DNA of 64,000 nucleotides, from NCBI GenBank assembly GCA_964016875.1, contig OZ024735.1, forward strand, positions 12,315,699 through 12,379,698. The letters are read 5' to 3'. The position numbers were made by a program, and so were the translations under genes. The stretch's first letter is position 1. Each line of letters opens with the position of its first letter. Below the pieces are notes generated by a model. The model saw only the letters and a program-made list of their open reading frames with translations, searched no databases and had not been told where the DNA came from. Below, in pieces: positions 34,255-46,500 of the stretch. Source of the stretch: Fallopia convolvulus. Its lineage: Eukaryota; Streptophyta; Magnoliopsida; Caryophyllales; Polygonaceae.

Positions 34255-37200
34255 ATGAATATTGGATATTGGAACATAAGAGACATCTGTAGGCTTAATT
34301 TCTGGGAGGAAGTTGGGTTCATAAGAAAATTGAAAAACTAACTTTCCTTTGCTTAGCGGAAACAAAAACCGAGTCTGAACCTGTCATCTCAATTATTCGG
34401 AAATCTGGATTTCATGAAGTCATTACTTGTCCATCTATTGGCGCTAAAGGTGGAATTTGGCTTCTTATTTCTGAAAATATTGAAACAAAATATTGTATCT
34501 AAATTCATCAATCCAATAATATTATGATTATGCAATATAACTACCGTCATCAAATCTTTATGATGGTTTTTGTGTATGCTCCTGCTCGAGAAGATCAAAA
34601 ACTATAATTTTGGAATTTTATTTCTGACATAATTTCTCAATTTCAATTACCCTTCTAATTAATAGGGGATCTAAATGAAATTTCTTCTCCTAATGACAAG
34701 CTAGGGGGTTCTCCTCCTTTACTAAGTCGTTTTAATAGACTACTCAATTTTACAAACTCTTTTGGATTAGTTGATTCTAAAACTACTGGTTTCCCGTATA
34801 CTTGGAGAAAAAGATCAGTTTCGTTAGATAACATCTTCGAAATACTGGATCGTGTGTTATGTCATTAGTCCTTAACTTCATTTTTTTCCATCTCTTTTAG
34901 TTCATCACCATCCATTTACTAGCTCGGATCATTGCCTTATTACCTTTTCTCTTGGATACTCAAAATCTTTTCAAAAAGTTCCTTTTCGTTTTGAAAATGC
35001 TTGGATGTCTGAATCGTCTTTTATCCCTTTAGTTTCTAAAGTTTGGGGTGATCATATGTCAGGTTCTTTTATGTTTCGCCTATCTATGAAATTGAATCTT
35101 TTGAATAAATATTCTAAGGTTTGGGCTAAACATCATACACATAATAATTATGAACAATTAAAATTTTCTGAGCATCAACTTCAAAATCTTCAATCAAATT
35201 TATTAGTTGATCCTTTTAATACTACTGTTATTTCTCGTTTGCAAGCACATTTAAATAAATATTTGCTCTACTGGATTTTCAACATACCTTTTGGAAACAA
35301 CGTGCCAAGATTACTCATTTACAAAACGTTGATTGAAACACAAAGTATTTCCAATCAATCTCGAAAATCCGCTCTTATAAACAGAGAATTATATCATTCC
35401 AGACACATGAAGGTGTTGTTATTTTCGATCATGAATTGATTATAAAAAAATCACAGAAGAACTTGGTCACATATTCTTGTGCAATCCTTCATGTTCTATT
35501 CTTGACTCTGATCATGATATTATTCCAAATTTAATTTCTCATGTTGATAATCTAATGCTGATTAAATCTCCGGTGGCCTCTGAAATTAAATTTGCAACTT
35601 TCGATCTTGCTCCTAATAAAACTCCTGGATCGGATGGATTCCCTACCGACTTTTTCCAAAAATTCTGGAACATTGTTGGCAACTCTGTCATTTTAGCAGT
35701 TCATGCTTTTTCCATTCATGATATATGCTTCGATCCATTAACAAATCTTTTGTTACTCTTATTCCTAAAATAGATTCTCCTCTAACAATTCATCATTACC
35801 GTCCTATTAGCCTTTGTAACACCATTTATAAAATTATTACTAAAGTTCTAGCTATTCATTTAGGAAATGCTCTTCCAACGCTTATTCATCCTCTTCAAGG
35901 GGCTTTCGTAAAAGGAAGACTGATTCAGGATAATTTTCTACTAGCTAATGAAATCATTCACTCTTTTCATAAAAAGAAAAAAGGAAAAAAAGGGATGGAT
36001 GGCTATTAAGTTAGATATGGAAAAGGCTTATGATAAACTTGATTGGAACTTTAATAAGTTAATTCTTCTAAAATTTGGTTTTCAAGAAAATTGGGTAAGG
36101 CTTATCATGACTTGTATCTCTACTTCTTCTTCTTCTGTTCTTGTTAACAATGAACCAGGAGATGAGTTCTCTCCTCATCGTGGTATTAGGCAGGGTGATC
36201 TGATTGCTCCTTTTATTTTTATTATTGCTATGGAATTTTTGGCGTGAACACTCCAACTACAATCAACCTTAGACTCTAAATTTGTTGGTATCCAATTAGT
36301 TAAGAATGGTACGTGTGTGCCATTCCTCAACTTTACGGATGATGCTATTATTTTTGCAAATGCGTCTCATGCAAATATAAACTACATCAAAAGTTTTTTA
36401 GACAATTTCACTAGAATCTCGGGTCTTTCGATTAATTACCATAACAGTAGTTTTCAGGTCTCGGAAAATATTTCAAGAAATGCAGCTCCCTCCCTTGCTA
36501 GTGTGTTGAACATCCAAGTAACAACCTCAATGGAAAAATATCTTGGTATTCCTATCCTTAAAGGTAGGGTTCAAAACTCTATCTTTTTAGTATCTATTAC
36601 TAAACTTAAAAAACAGTTATCTCAATGGAAAGCAAATTCCATTTCACAAGCTGGCCGAGCTGTTCTGATTCAATCCAACCTCCTAGGTCAGGTTAAATAT
36701 TTAATGCAAAGCTTCCTGCTTCCTAAGGGAATTCTTGGTGATATTGATAAAGTAAATAAATCCTTTTTTGGAATAAATTTCAACCTAATCACCATCCCCT
36801 TATTAGCTGGGAAAAGATTTGTTCTCCTAAAGATTCTGGGGGAATGGGTCTTCGTTCTGTGGAGAATAATAATTTGTCCCTACAAATGAAGCTTCTTTGG
36901 AAAATTTTGACCTCTCCTCCTAATTACTGGGTTCGTATAATTTCCGAAAAATATCTTGGGACTCTTTCGCTTTTCCAATTCCAAAAAAATAAAAATTGTT
37001 CTTGGCAATTTGGATGTTTAATGAATATTAGGGATAAGTTCTCTAAAGGTATTCTTTGGACTATTGGAAATGGCCAGACAGTTAACTTCTTGACAGACCC
37101 TTGGATTCCAAATGTTGACTTATTTCCTTATTTTGATAATATTAATATTAAGTTAAAAGTCTCCTCATTTATACTTTTTGATCGATCTTGGGATTTTGCA

Positions 37201-38373
37201 AAGTTACATTTAATTCTAGCAGACTTCCCAATTGACTTAATTTCAGATATTAGAATTCCTATTTCTCCATCTTCGGATCGGTTATTTTGGCTTCCATCTT
37301 CAGATGGAGATTTTTCTATCCAATCGACTTCTTCTATGCTTAACTTTTCTCATCCTGAGTTTGCGTTTGGTTTTGCTTGGATTTGGACATCTTCTCTTCG
37401 ACCTAAAATATAAAAATTTCTTTTGGAAAGCTTGTGCAGACCCAACTAGAGATCGATTAAATCGATATTTCAATTGTGTCCTTAGTATCTGTTCCTTATG
37501 TGAATTTGAAGATGAGAGTCTAAATCATTTGTTTTTTAATTGTCCTTTTACCCAAAGAATGATTTCTAAATTTGAAGCTATGCTCAATGTCACTTTTCAT
37601 ATTTCCAATTCGGATAGTTTTGTTGACAATTTGATTTCTACGTTAAATTCAGATAAAAATAGCAATGTCCTTTGTTTTATGTGGTGGTTTATTTGGGGCC
37701 ATAGAAATTTAAAAAATTTTAATCCTGCAAATGTTTTGACTATGCTTCTTCTCCCTTGTGATTTGGCCTTTTCTCAACATCTTCAGTGAGTTTCTTCCCA
37801 AGTAGCTCCTTCTCGCAAAATCTATTCTCGTCCTAAAAGGAAAATAACAGTTTTTGGAAGAAACCACCAGTTAACTCTATAAAACTAAACTTTGATGCTT
37901 CCAAACATTTAAATAATTCGACTTATACAGGTTTCTTAATTCGTGATCACAATAGTAAAATTCTATGTTTTGATCGAAAATATATTCGCTCTGTTTCAGT
38001 TTTGCAGACAGAGGCCCTTACCTTGCTAGAAGGTGTTAAAAGTGTGGTTTTGTTAAACCCGTCTCGTCTTATTATTGAGGGAGATAATTTGATTCTTATA
38101 AATTCTTTGAAAAATATTTGGAAAGTTCTTTGGGAAATTCAAGCTATTGTAAATGATATCCGTCATTTTGTTGCTTTTATTTCCTTTGCGGCGTTTTTTC
38201 ATTTTTACAAGGAGTGTAATTCAGCGGCGGATTTCCTCGCCCGAAGGCAGTTTGTTTTTTTGGATCTTAGTTTTGCTATTTCTCATTTTTCCCGGGATCG
38301 CTGTTTGATCCTTTGGATGTTTCTAGTTTTAATGTTTGGATCTAGGCTCGTCCTCTGTTATTTGACTTTCTAA
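34255..38373 (+). pseudogene. LINE-1 ORF2 (endonuclease, RT, RNase H)
   Basis: Order of domains: an AP-type endonuclease at 34255-34870 (IGYWNIRD, CLAETKTESE, IGDLNEISSP, with several stops); RT at about 35590-36880 (HHYRPISLCNTIYKIITKV, GAFVKGRLIQDN, IKLDMEKAYDKLDW, HRGIRQGDLIAPF). The catalytic box is NFTDDAIIFA near 36340, with FTDD where YADD is usual. The RT thumb is SMEKYLGIPILKGR. The zinc-binding tail spans about 37020-37760, and RNase H about 37870-38260 (LNFDASKHLN, LIIEGDNLILI, ECNSAADFLARR). Multiple stops and frameshifts break the frame. Homologous to LINE-2 and to the remnant at 1640-4145. Confidence 0.85.
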
Positions 38374-38542
38374 AGATCATCCGATGTGATGATTTAGGTT
38401 GACCTTGTATTGTACAAGCATCCTAGTGTTGGGTATGTAATGAGTTAGTAGCTCATTTCTTCAAAAAAAAAGTGACGTCGTCAAGTTTTATAGTTGCATG
38501 ACTCTTATTGGTTAAAACATCAAATTATATACAACATAGTGT

Positions 38543-38817
38543 TATATATCTTGAGTTTGGTTCAAATGAAAAAAACTCTTATCTTGAAACATGAAAAATG
38601 CATTACAAAGTACGAAAAATACATTATTAAATATAAAAAATGCAATCTGAAAAGTGTACTACAAAAAATACGAAAAGTGCACTACAAAGTACGAAAAGTG
38701 CAAATGCGAAAAAGTGCACTCCAAAGTAGGAAAAGTGCACTACGAACTAGGAAAAATGCATTTCTTTTCATTTTTCAAGATAAGAGTTTTTTTCATTTGA
38801 ACCAAACTCTATATATC
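38543..38817. mobile_element. MITE with 37-bp perfect terminal inverted repeats and minisatellite core
   Basis: The inverted ends GAGTTTGGTTCAAATGAAAA... (38553-38589) and its reverse complement (38773-38809) match perfectly over about 37 bases. TATATATC is repeated at 38543-38550 and 38810-38817. With an 8-bp duplication two extra T bases remain on the left. A 10-bp duplication with one mismatch is also possible, so hAT versus MULE origin is open. The core is made of ~20-bp units based on AAAAGTGCACTACAAAGTAC. The intact copy of the flank at ~16040 lacks it. Confidence 0.9.
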
Positions 38818-38859
38818 CTAGCTCCTTCAAAAAAAAGTGTTATATATCCATGCTACTCA

Positions 38860-39270
38860 ACATAATATGAATTTTATTAAATTTTTCTTACACGAATTTA
38901 GTACGTTATCTGGTCTTTTAATAAATTATAATAAAAGCTCATTCCCGACTTTGACAAATATTTCTCGTAAAATATATCTATCGCTTTCTAATATCCTAAA
39001 TCTACAAATATCTACATCAATGGAAAAATATTTAGGAATCCCTATTTTAAAAGGAAGGGTTCAGAATATGATGTTTAATGATTTAATATCAAGACTAAAA
39101 CAACAGTTTTCACAATGGAAGACTAATTTTATTTCACAAGCAGGAAGGACTCTGTTAATCCAGTCAAACTTATTAGGACAAGTTGGGTATTTGATGCAAA
39201 ATTTTTTACCACCAAAGGGTATATGTGATGAGATAGATAAAGTTAATAAATCTTTTCTTTTGGAATATAT
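38860..39270 (+). pseudogene. LINE-2, left part (RT thumb region)
   Basis: Encodes the RT segment with SGLLINYNKSSF, STSMEKYLGIPILKGRVQN, FISQAGRTLLIQSNLLGQV and IDKVNKSFL. It is highly similar to LINE-1 near 36400-36770. It is 5'-truncated at 38860. It stops at an (AAC)n tract and resumes at about 52480, with roughly 200 bp of LINE sequence missing at the junction. Confidence 0.85.
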
Positions 39271-39324
<54 letters not shown>

Positions 39325-39331
39325 AATAATA
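39271..39331 (+). repeat. (AAC)n then (AAT)n microsatellite, left border of the 13-kb insertion
   Basis: About 17 AAC units (39271-39322) and a few AAT units. A second (AAC)n tract in the same orientation lies at 52413-52454, on the other side of the insertion. Confidence 0.9.
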
Positions 39332-40130
39332 GAGAAAGAGTCATGTGCGAATGAGCGCCCAGGTGAGAACTAAGAATAAATCTCGCTTGTCCATTCCAAA
39401 AAATCAACGCCCCTAATTAAACATTCATTAAAAAGGATAAAATACGGCACGGGCGAATCTTTCCCGTATTTTCGCGTATTTTTCAATAAAATACGGCACG
39501 GACGAACTTTTCCCCTACTATTCACGTTTTTTTTGAAAAATACGTTTTTATGAGACACGTCCAGTTTGTTCATCAGAAATAGCGATTTGTTCATCAATAT
39601 TCACCATTTGTTCATCAATAGTAACTCATTGTGCATCGAGTTTTTGATAGCATTGTTCATCGATTTCGAACTTTTTTAATTTTTAGTTTTATTTTTTAAC
39701 CTTATTTATGTGTATGAATACAATATTTATCTAGTTTTTTATGCACATATAATTAGTTTCGATATGCCAATATTTGTTCATTGATATAACCTTGTTTGTT
39801 CATTTATATACCATTATTTGTTCATTGGTATACCATTATATGTGCTTTAAACTAACTTGTCAATACGAATGAAGTGCTTAATATAGTACCAAAATAAGAT
39901 AAGTTTGATGTAGAATCTTGAATGCAAAGGATAATAGATAAAGAATCTGACTTTGCAATAATATGATGTATGCTAAGAGAACGAGATAGCAACAAATCGA
40001 AAAGGAGTGCTGGTGCCTTATTTAGCTATGAACAAATTGATGTTATTAATGAACAAATATGCATATAGCAATGAACAAATGGAGGTTACTAGTGAACAAA
40101 TATGCATTTAGCAATGAACAATAAAAAAAC
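39332..40130 (+). mobile_element. TTGTTCAT element copy B, left arm and start of right arm
   Basis: It begins GAGAAAGAGTCATGTGCGAATG. The first ~250 bp match copy A (27750-). TTGTTCATCAATATT and TTGTTCATTGATATACC units follow at 39570-39850. At 40020-40130 the units appear in the opposite orientation (AATGAACAAATATGC), as in the segment after 51933. The element therefore has inverted arms and is split by the sequence between about 40130 and 51932. Confidence 0.6.
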
Positions 40131-41294
40131 CTATAAATGCAGCTTAGATTTCTTAGGAACAATAATTCAACACGCAATCATAGGCAATTCTTGGCAATAC
40201 AGAAGCTGCATGCCTCCTCAATTTTTTACTCTTTATTTAATTGCCCTTTTTAACTCTTTATTTACTTCCCTTACCCTTATAGACTAACCCCTCTCCTTCT
40301 TTCTCCTATTTGGCCTCTCGTCTTCTTTCTTTTCCCTACTCTTTCTTCTCTTTTCTCGCTCTTTCTTTCTCCTTAATTTGGGTCTTCCATCTTTCTTGGT
40401 TTTCCTTCTTAGTCGAATTTGTCCTTTTTTTTGCCTCCTTAATTTACAGGTTTGAATACTGCTCGAATTTATAGCTTCTGTTGGTGGCGGTAGAAGTAGG
40501 TGTGCAAAACTCGACCTCGTGGTACATCACCGAGCCACAAATTTCTGGTCATATGTGCCTCAATTATGGTAGGTTCCTCTTCCTATTTCATCAAACAAGT
40601 TACTTTACTTCTGCAATCATGCAGACTTTGTTTTGTTCTTTAATTTTAGGTTAGGGTTAATTGGTCGTTGATTTGAAAATTCTGGCTCATGGAACGATTT
40701 CGATTTTGTAGGATTGTCGATATCTCACATCGCCATCAACCTGTGAAGCTTCCAATCCATCACCTCCAATTTTAGGTATGTGAAATCAGCGATTCTAATG
40801 GGTTTCTTAAATTTTGTTACAAATTGGGTTTTGCTTTTGCGTGAATTATCCATCTAAGCCTTATATGACTATCAATTTACACCACCTCTCTCTATTTTAA
40901 TCTTCACTTTCCCTCTACTCCAAGCACTCAATTGAGTTCTCTAACATCATTCATAAATGAAGGCTAGCAACCATTTGATTTTAATAGTAAACAAAAGATG
41001 TTAGTGATGTACTTATGTGGATGTGTATTTAGTTCGTCTTATTACCACTGGAAAAAAGGTATTTTGGTCTGCTTAAGTGCTAACTGCTGAAACATGGAGC
41101 ATTTGGGATAAATCTAACGAGCAAATAAATCAAATTAGACTTGTGAAGGAATCTTGTATTATTTGTTTATCAGTTTAAATGAGTGCTACATAATGTTAGT
41201 TTTTTTTTAAAATCGTGTAGGAAAACAGATCTTTACAGCTAAAGAAAAATGACTCCATTCTTTAGTATATTTAGAGGGGAGCTATTAATGATTG
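40131..41294. other. Non-coding segment, possible left part of a gene-capturing Helitron
   Basis: A pyrimidine-rich tract at 40290-40440 is followed by GC-richer text at about 40450-40580 and 40710-40780. Splice-like junctions are seen (ATG then GTAGGTT near 40568; TTTGTAG near 40711). These look like exons of an unidentified captured gene. No domain is recognised. If a Helitron ends at 51932, its 5' end could lie here. Confidence 0.35.
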
Positions 41295-43098
41295 TGTAAC
41301 ATCCCCGACCAAATTGCATACATCATTTTGCATTCATATAATACTAGTAGCATATGCATGGCATATTGGCATAATATATACTGAATTTTTAAAGGTAATA
41401 TTTATTTTCTAATTAAGTTTGTTATATTTTAAAATTTTTTTAACTAAAAGTTAATTATTAATTATTTCAGGGTAAAGTTTATAGTAAATGAGATTTCAAG
41501 GTGAAAAGTGGAATTTTACAAAATTAAGCCGACTTGTTTGCCGACCTCCGCTTGTATATATATTGGTGAATGGTGAAATTTGTCATGTAAGTGGCATAAA
41601 AGAAAGAAAATAAAAAAAATAAAGAAGAGATAGGCAGAGAAGAGGTTCGAGAGTGGGTACAAAAAAAAAGAAGAAGTTTGTTAGTTTTAATTTTTGTTAT
41701 TGGATCTGGTCCAAGATCTCTTCTATCGGGTTTTAATCCTGAAGTACAAGTGTGATTTGGTAAGTTTTTAATTAGTTAATGATTTATCTGGATTTTCCTA
41801 ATTTTTCCAGCTCTAGATCTACAGTTGATTTTGATTTGAAAATTGGTTGATTTATAGTTCTTAGAGGGTGTTTTCGATATCGGATTTATATTCGGTAAAA
41901 GATTTCAGAGTATTTTTAGGATTTTGCTTTGTAATGAAATTAGGGAAGCCTTTGATCAAGTTTTTCTGAAAGGTTTGAACTAGAAAAATGTTCTTCTGTA
42001 TATATAGTTTATTATTGTCATGTTTTAAAGGATTTGGAATTATGCACAAGAAGTTATAATGCATTCTGGCATTTCATTGCATTTGGGGTTAGAGTTTGTA
42101 AGAGTAAATAGCCTATTTTGCATTGGGTTATATATATGAGCACAAGTCATAGATCGTGGTCAAAGAGAAAGGGAAGACATATAGTATCTGTCTTAAACAG
42201 GTGAGTATAGACCGGAGATTCAACTCTATATGATATATGTGCTATATGTGATATGGATATATGTGCTATATGAGCTATATGGATATATGTGGTATATGGA
42301 TATATGTGTTTTATATGATAGCTCTGAAATTTTCAGAGTTGTTTGCACAGAAAGTATGTTAACAGATGGCATATGATATATGGTTACATGATGCACTTGA
42401 TTGCATAGCATATTGCAATGAGATTAAAAGGACTTGTGACTGTCTTGCCCTGAATTTGTATCATAGGACCTACGGGTCATATAGGATCTTCGGATCATAC
42501 AGGATCTTCGGATCAATACAGGATCTACGGATCATACAGGACCTACGGGTCATAATTCTTACAGGGACCATAAGAGTCCATATACAGTAAACCCGGGGCA
42601 GATTCAGGCTTGAACAGTCACAAAATAATGAATCGGATACATCAGCATTTGCATTTGCATAGTAAATTCATATATGACATACATAATATGTATGAATATG
42701 TATACTGACTAAATGTTTGACTCTGTGTGAAATAATTGATGATGGTTTATATTCACTGAGTATGCGACTCACGTAAATCGCAAAACAATTTTTCAGGTTC
42801 AGCTAGTTCTTACTAACGTGTGTCCGTTTAGAGGTCACATTCATACAGGTCGGTCGGCTGAAGCTCTAAACAACCTCCTCCTCCTCATTTTTCATCATAG
42901 ACATATGGCATGTAATAGAAGCTAGAGTAATAGATGTTTTAGTATGAGAAGTAACGGCATAGATGTGTGTGTGCAACCTTTTATGGTTGTTACTTTCTAC
43001 TTTGTGCTTACATGGATAGTTGCTTATATGTGAATTATATGTTTATATGTGAAATAAGTTATTACAAAGTATACGTCATAGGGTATAGGGGTGTCATA
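41295..43098. mobile_element. Solo LTR of a Ty3/gypsy-like element
   Basis: It starts TGTAACATCCCC and ends GGGGTGTCATA. These are near-inverted termini typical of a large plant gypsy LTR group, with the final CA altered. A 5-bp duplication GATTG flanks it exactly (41290-41294 and 43099-43103). Internally there are short tandem repeats: TATATGGATATATGTG units at 42220-42310 and ~18-bp units of TACAGGATCTTCGGATCA type at 42460-42555. There is no internal coding region next to it, so it is what remains after LTR-LTR recombination. Confidence 0.85.
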
Positions 43099-43185
43099 GA
43101 TTGTACTTTAATTGCTTAATCAATCCTCTAATAAGGACACCTTTTCCACTATCTTCTGGTAAAAAGGAATTTTACATATGAATTT

Positions 43186-43523
43186 TGATGGCCGGATCGA
43201 TGGAGGGAATGATGGTGCAAAGAGATCGCCAAGGAAGAACTCGGAAAAACTCCTAGCAAGTCGTGAATGATGGAAATGGTGACGGATATGGATGCTTGAA
43301 AAACTTGGATATGACTCACCAAGCTCTCAAACAAACTAAGATGCCCGAATTGTCGGATATTACTCACCAACAACTTGAACAACAAGAATTGAACGATCGA
43401 AAAACAAGAACAAGAACTTGAATTGAAATTGCAAGGGAAAAGTAAGCAACAAAGTTCTTCCAATCTAGCCAACAAAGAAAGGAGGGCCGACCTTCTTAAC
43501 CTAAAACCATGCCTCACAAATCA
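43186..43523 (-). repeat. Gypsy 3' LTR
   Basis: On the minus strand the LTR reads TGATTTGTGAGGCATGG at its start and GGCCATCA at its end. It is preceded by a purine-rich GTGAGGGGC tract. It is nearly identical to 49636-49974, at about 338 bp. Confidence 0.85.
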
Positions 43524-43597
43524 GCCCCTCACTTAAGGAAATTACAAATTAACCCGAAATCCCGAAAACTTAATAATTGTCCTAAACCGTAGGATTG

Positions 43598-46500
43598 TCA
43601 CTTAGAACCATGAATCAAAATATAACTCCAACCATCTTCAATGCACTCTTTCGGAAAGCTACACCCCATGAGCTCCTCTTGTACTTGACATAGAATGGCC
43701 TTCACTCCGGATCGTGTAATACGACCTAGATAAGGCGGTGTAGTTCCTTGAGCCTTGGCACCGGCACCATCGAGTCCGGAGTCCGCCTTGTGGCCAGGCG
43801 CGCCTCCAGCCGCGTCCAAGGGCTCTCCAACTCTTGGCAAAGGCGTGCTATCACCCCCTCGCAAGGGCGCACCAAGAGGCTGCAAGGGCGCGCCGTCCCT
43901 TGGCAAAGGCGCGCCAACAACCCTACTCAAGGGTGCGCCACCATCGCCCCCATGCAAGGGCGCGCCAGGCGCGTCTAGGATAGGCCGTGGATCCTCCAAG
44001 TGTTCCATCGTGTGCTCCAATGTTGGCTCGGATGTCGATGGAATCACATCATCCTCCTCCCCTTGAAAAGGGTTCGTCCTCGAACCTAGATCCTGCTCAA
44101 AATCAACATCATCGTTAGAAAAATAAGGAACAAGATCGGATACGTTGAATACCTCATGGATGCCATAACTCGGAGGAAGGTCAAGCTTGTAAGCATTGTC
44201 ATTGATGCGCTCTAACACTTGGAATGGTCCATCACCACGTGGCTTGAGCTTAGAATTTCGAAGGGTAGGAAACCTCTCCTTCCTCAAATGGACCCAAACA
44301 AGGTCGCCGGGTTCAAAAATCAGCTCCTTGCGCCCTTTATTAACTTGGCGCTTGTATTGCAAAGTTCGCCTTTCCAATTGAAGGCGAGTATCCTCATGAA
44401 GCTGCTTGATATACTCAGCCCGGTCCCGTCCCTCACGACTCTCTCGCTCGGACATAGCATAGGGCGCTAGATCAAGCGGTGTAGCGGGATTGCGCCCATA
44501 CACCACCTCAAAAGGCGTCTTCATTGTAGCGGAATGAACGGACCTATTATAAGCAAACTCAATGAAAGGAAGACACTCTTCCCACATGCGCAAGTTAGTT
44601 TTCAAAATAGAACGCAACAAGGCACCAAGGGTTCGATTAACGACCTCGGTTTGCCCATCCGTTTGCGGGTGGCAAGTAGTAGAGAATAAGAGCTTGGTTC
44701 CAAGATTGGACCAAAGCGTCTTCCAAAATAAACTTAGAAATTTAACATCACGGTCAGAAACAATAGATTTAGGGACCCCATGCAACCAAACCACATTATC
44801 AAAGAACAAAGTGGCAACATTAACAACATCATCGGTTTTGTGGCAAGCAATAAAATGTGCCATCTTAGAAAATCTATCTACCACCAAAAAAATAGAGTCC
44901 CTACCCCTCTTTGTCTTAGGCAACCCCAAAACAAAGTCTATAGAAATATCCTCCCATGGGGCACTAGGAATAGGCAAAGGAGTATACAAACCGTGAGGGT
45001 GCACTTTAGACTTTGCACGCACACAAGTAGCACATGAAGCACAAAAGTTCTCTACCGACATAAGCATGTGAGGCCAATAGAAATGCTCCCTAAGCATATG
45101 CAAAGTTTTCATCACACCAAAATGTCCCATGAGGCCACTTCCATGGGCCTCTTGGACAAGCAATCGCCTAACCGAACCACTAGGCACACACAAGCGAGTT
45201 CCCTTAAAAAGAAAACCCTCATGCAAATAAAATTGATCCCGACCCCCCCCCCCTTCAAACAAGCATGAAAAATGTCACTAAATTCAGCATCATGAGCATA
45301 CAACTCTTTCATGAAAGAAAATCCAAGCAATCGTGCATCTAGTAAGGATAAAAGAGAGTACCTCCGGGACAACGCGTCGGCGACGACGTTGTCCTTGTCT
45401 TTCTTATGCTTGATGACATAGGGAAAGGATTCAATGAACTCAACCCATTTGGCATGCCTCCGATTCAGTTTTGCTTGCCCCCTCAAATATTTTAATGCCT
45501 CGTGATCGGAATGGATAACAAACTCCCGAGGCAAGAGATAGTGCTCCCACGCCCGTAGCACTCGAACAAGAGCAAATAGCTCTTTGTCGTACGTGGGGTA
45601 CTTGAGCTCGGCACCTCCAAGCTTCTCACTATAATAGGCTATAGGACGCCCCTCTTGCATAAGAACACCATCGAGCCCGATTCCCGACGCATCACACTCG
45701 ATCTCAAACATCTTGCTAAAATCGGGAAGAGCTAACAACGGCGCTTGTCTCAACTTAGCCTTAAGGGCTGCAAAGGCTTCTTCTTGCGCCTCTCCCCACA
45801 TAAATGGAACGTTTTTCTTGGTGAGGAAGGTCAAAGTTGTCGATGTTGGCCATTCTTGAATCGCCTTCACCTTCTCTTCATCCACTTGAAGTCCTTTACT
45901 ACTCACAACAAAACCAAGAAATACCACGTGATCCGAACAAAAGTGGCACTTCTTGAAGTTAGCAAATAGGCGTTCCCGTTTCAAAGCTTCAAGCACTTGC
46001 CTAAGGTGCTCGACATGGGATGATAAATCGTGGCTATAGATTAAAATATCATCAAAGTATACAACCACAAACTTACCAATAAAAGGGCGGAGGACGTGGT
46101 TCATCAAGCGCATGAAAGTGCTCGGAGCGTTGGTTAATCCGAAGGGCATAACCAACCACTCGTATAGGCCTTGCTTGGTTTTGAAAGCCGTCTTCCATTC
46201 ATCTCCCTCCTTCATCCTTATTTGATGATATCCGCTCTTGAGATCAATTTTGGAGAAGAGACTCGCCCCATGCAGCTCGTCAAGCATATCCTTGAGCCTC
46301 GGAATCGGATGGCGATACTTGATAGTAATATTGTTGATCACCCGGCAATCAACGCACATCCTCCATGTGCCGTCCTTCTTAGGCACAAGAATGACGGGCA
46401 CGGCACACGGGCTGAGGCTCTCACGCACATAGCCCTCATCAAGGAGCTCTCGATAGGCTGGACGGTTCGGTAGAGTGGCACCGGGGACAAAGTCGATTTG

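Larger units (their letters stand above)
28876..38471 (+). mobile_element. LINE-1: near-full-length non-LTR retrotransposon
   Basis: It has a long 5' region (28876-31916, containing a hAT MITE), ORF1 (31917-33478), a ~0.8-kb inter-ORF region, and ORF2 (34255-38373). The 3' end is GTAATGAGTTAGTAGCTCAT followed by an A-tract at 38463-38471. The 3' end matches that of LINE-2 at 54605. It is inserted into the second SOSEKI-flank copy. Comparison with the intact copy at about 15907-15965 places the insertion. A target duplication was not resolved. Confidence 0.85.

Noticed and set aside
43149..43517. 122-residue frame, present again at 49599-49967
   Set aside because: It is the LTR sequence of the gypsy element read through, not a separate gene.
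43748..44066. Gly/Ala/Pro-rich plus-strand frames
   Set aside because: They are antisense to the GAPL-repeat tail of the gypsy polyprotein.
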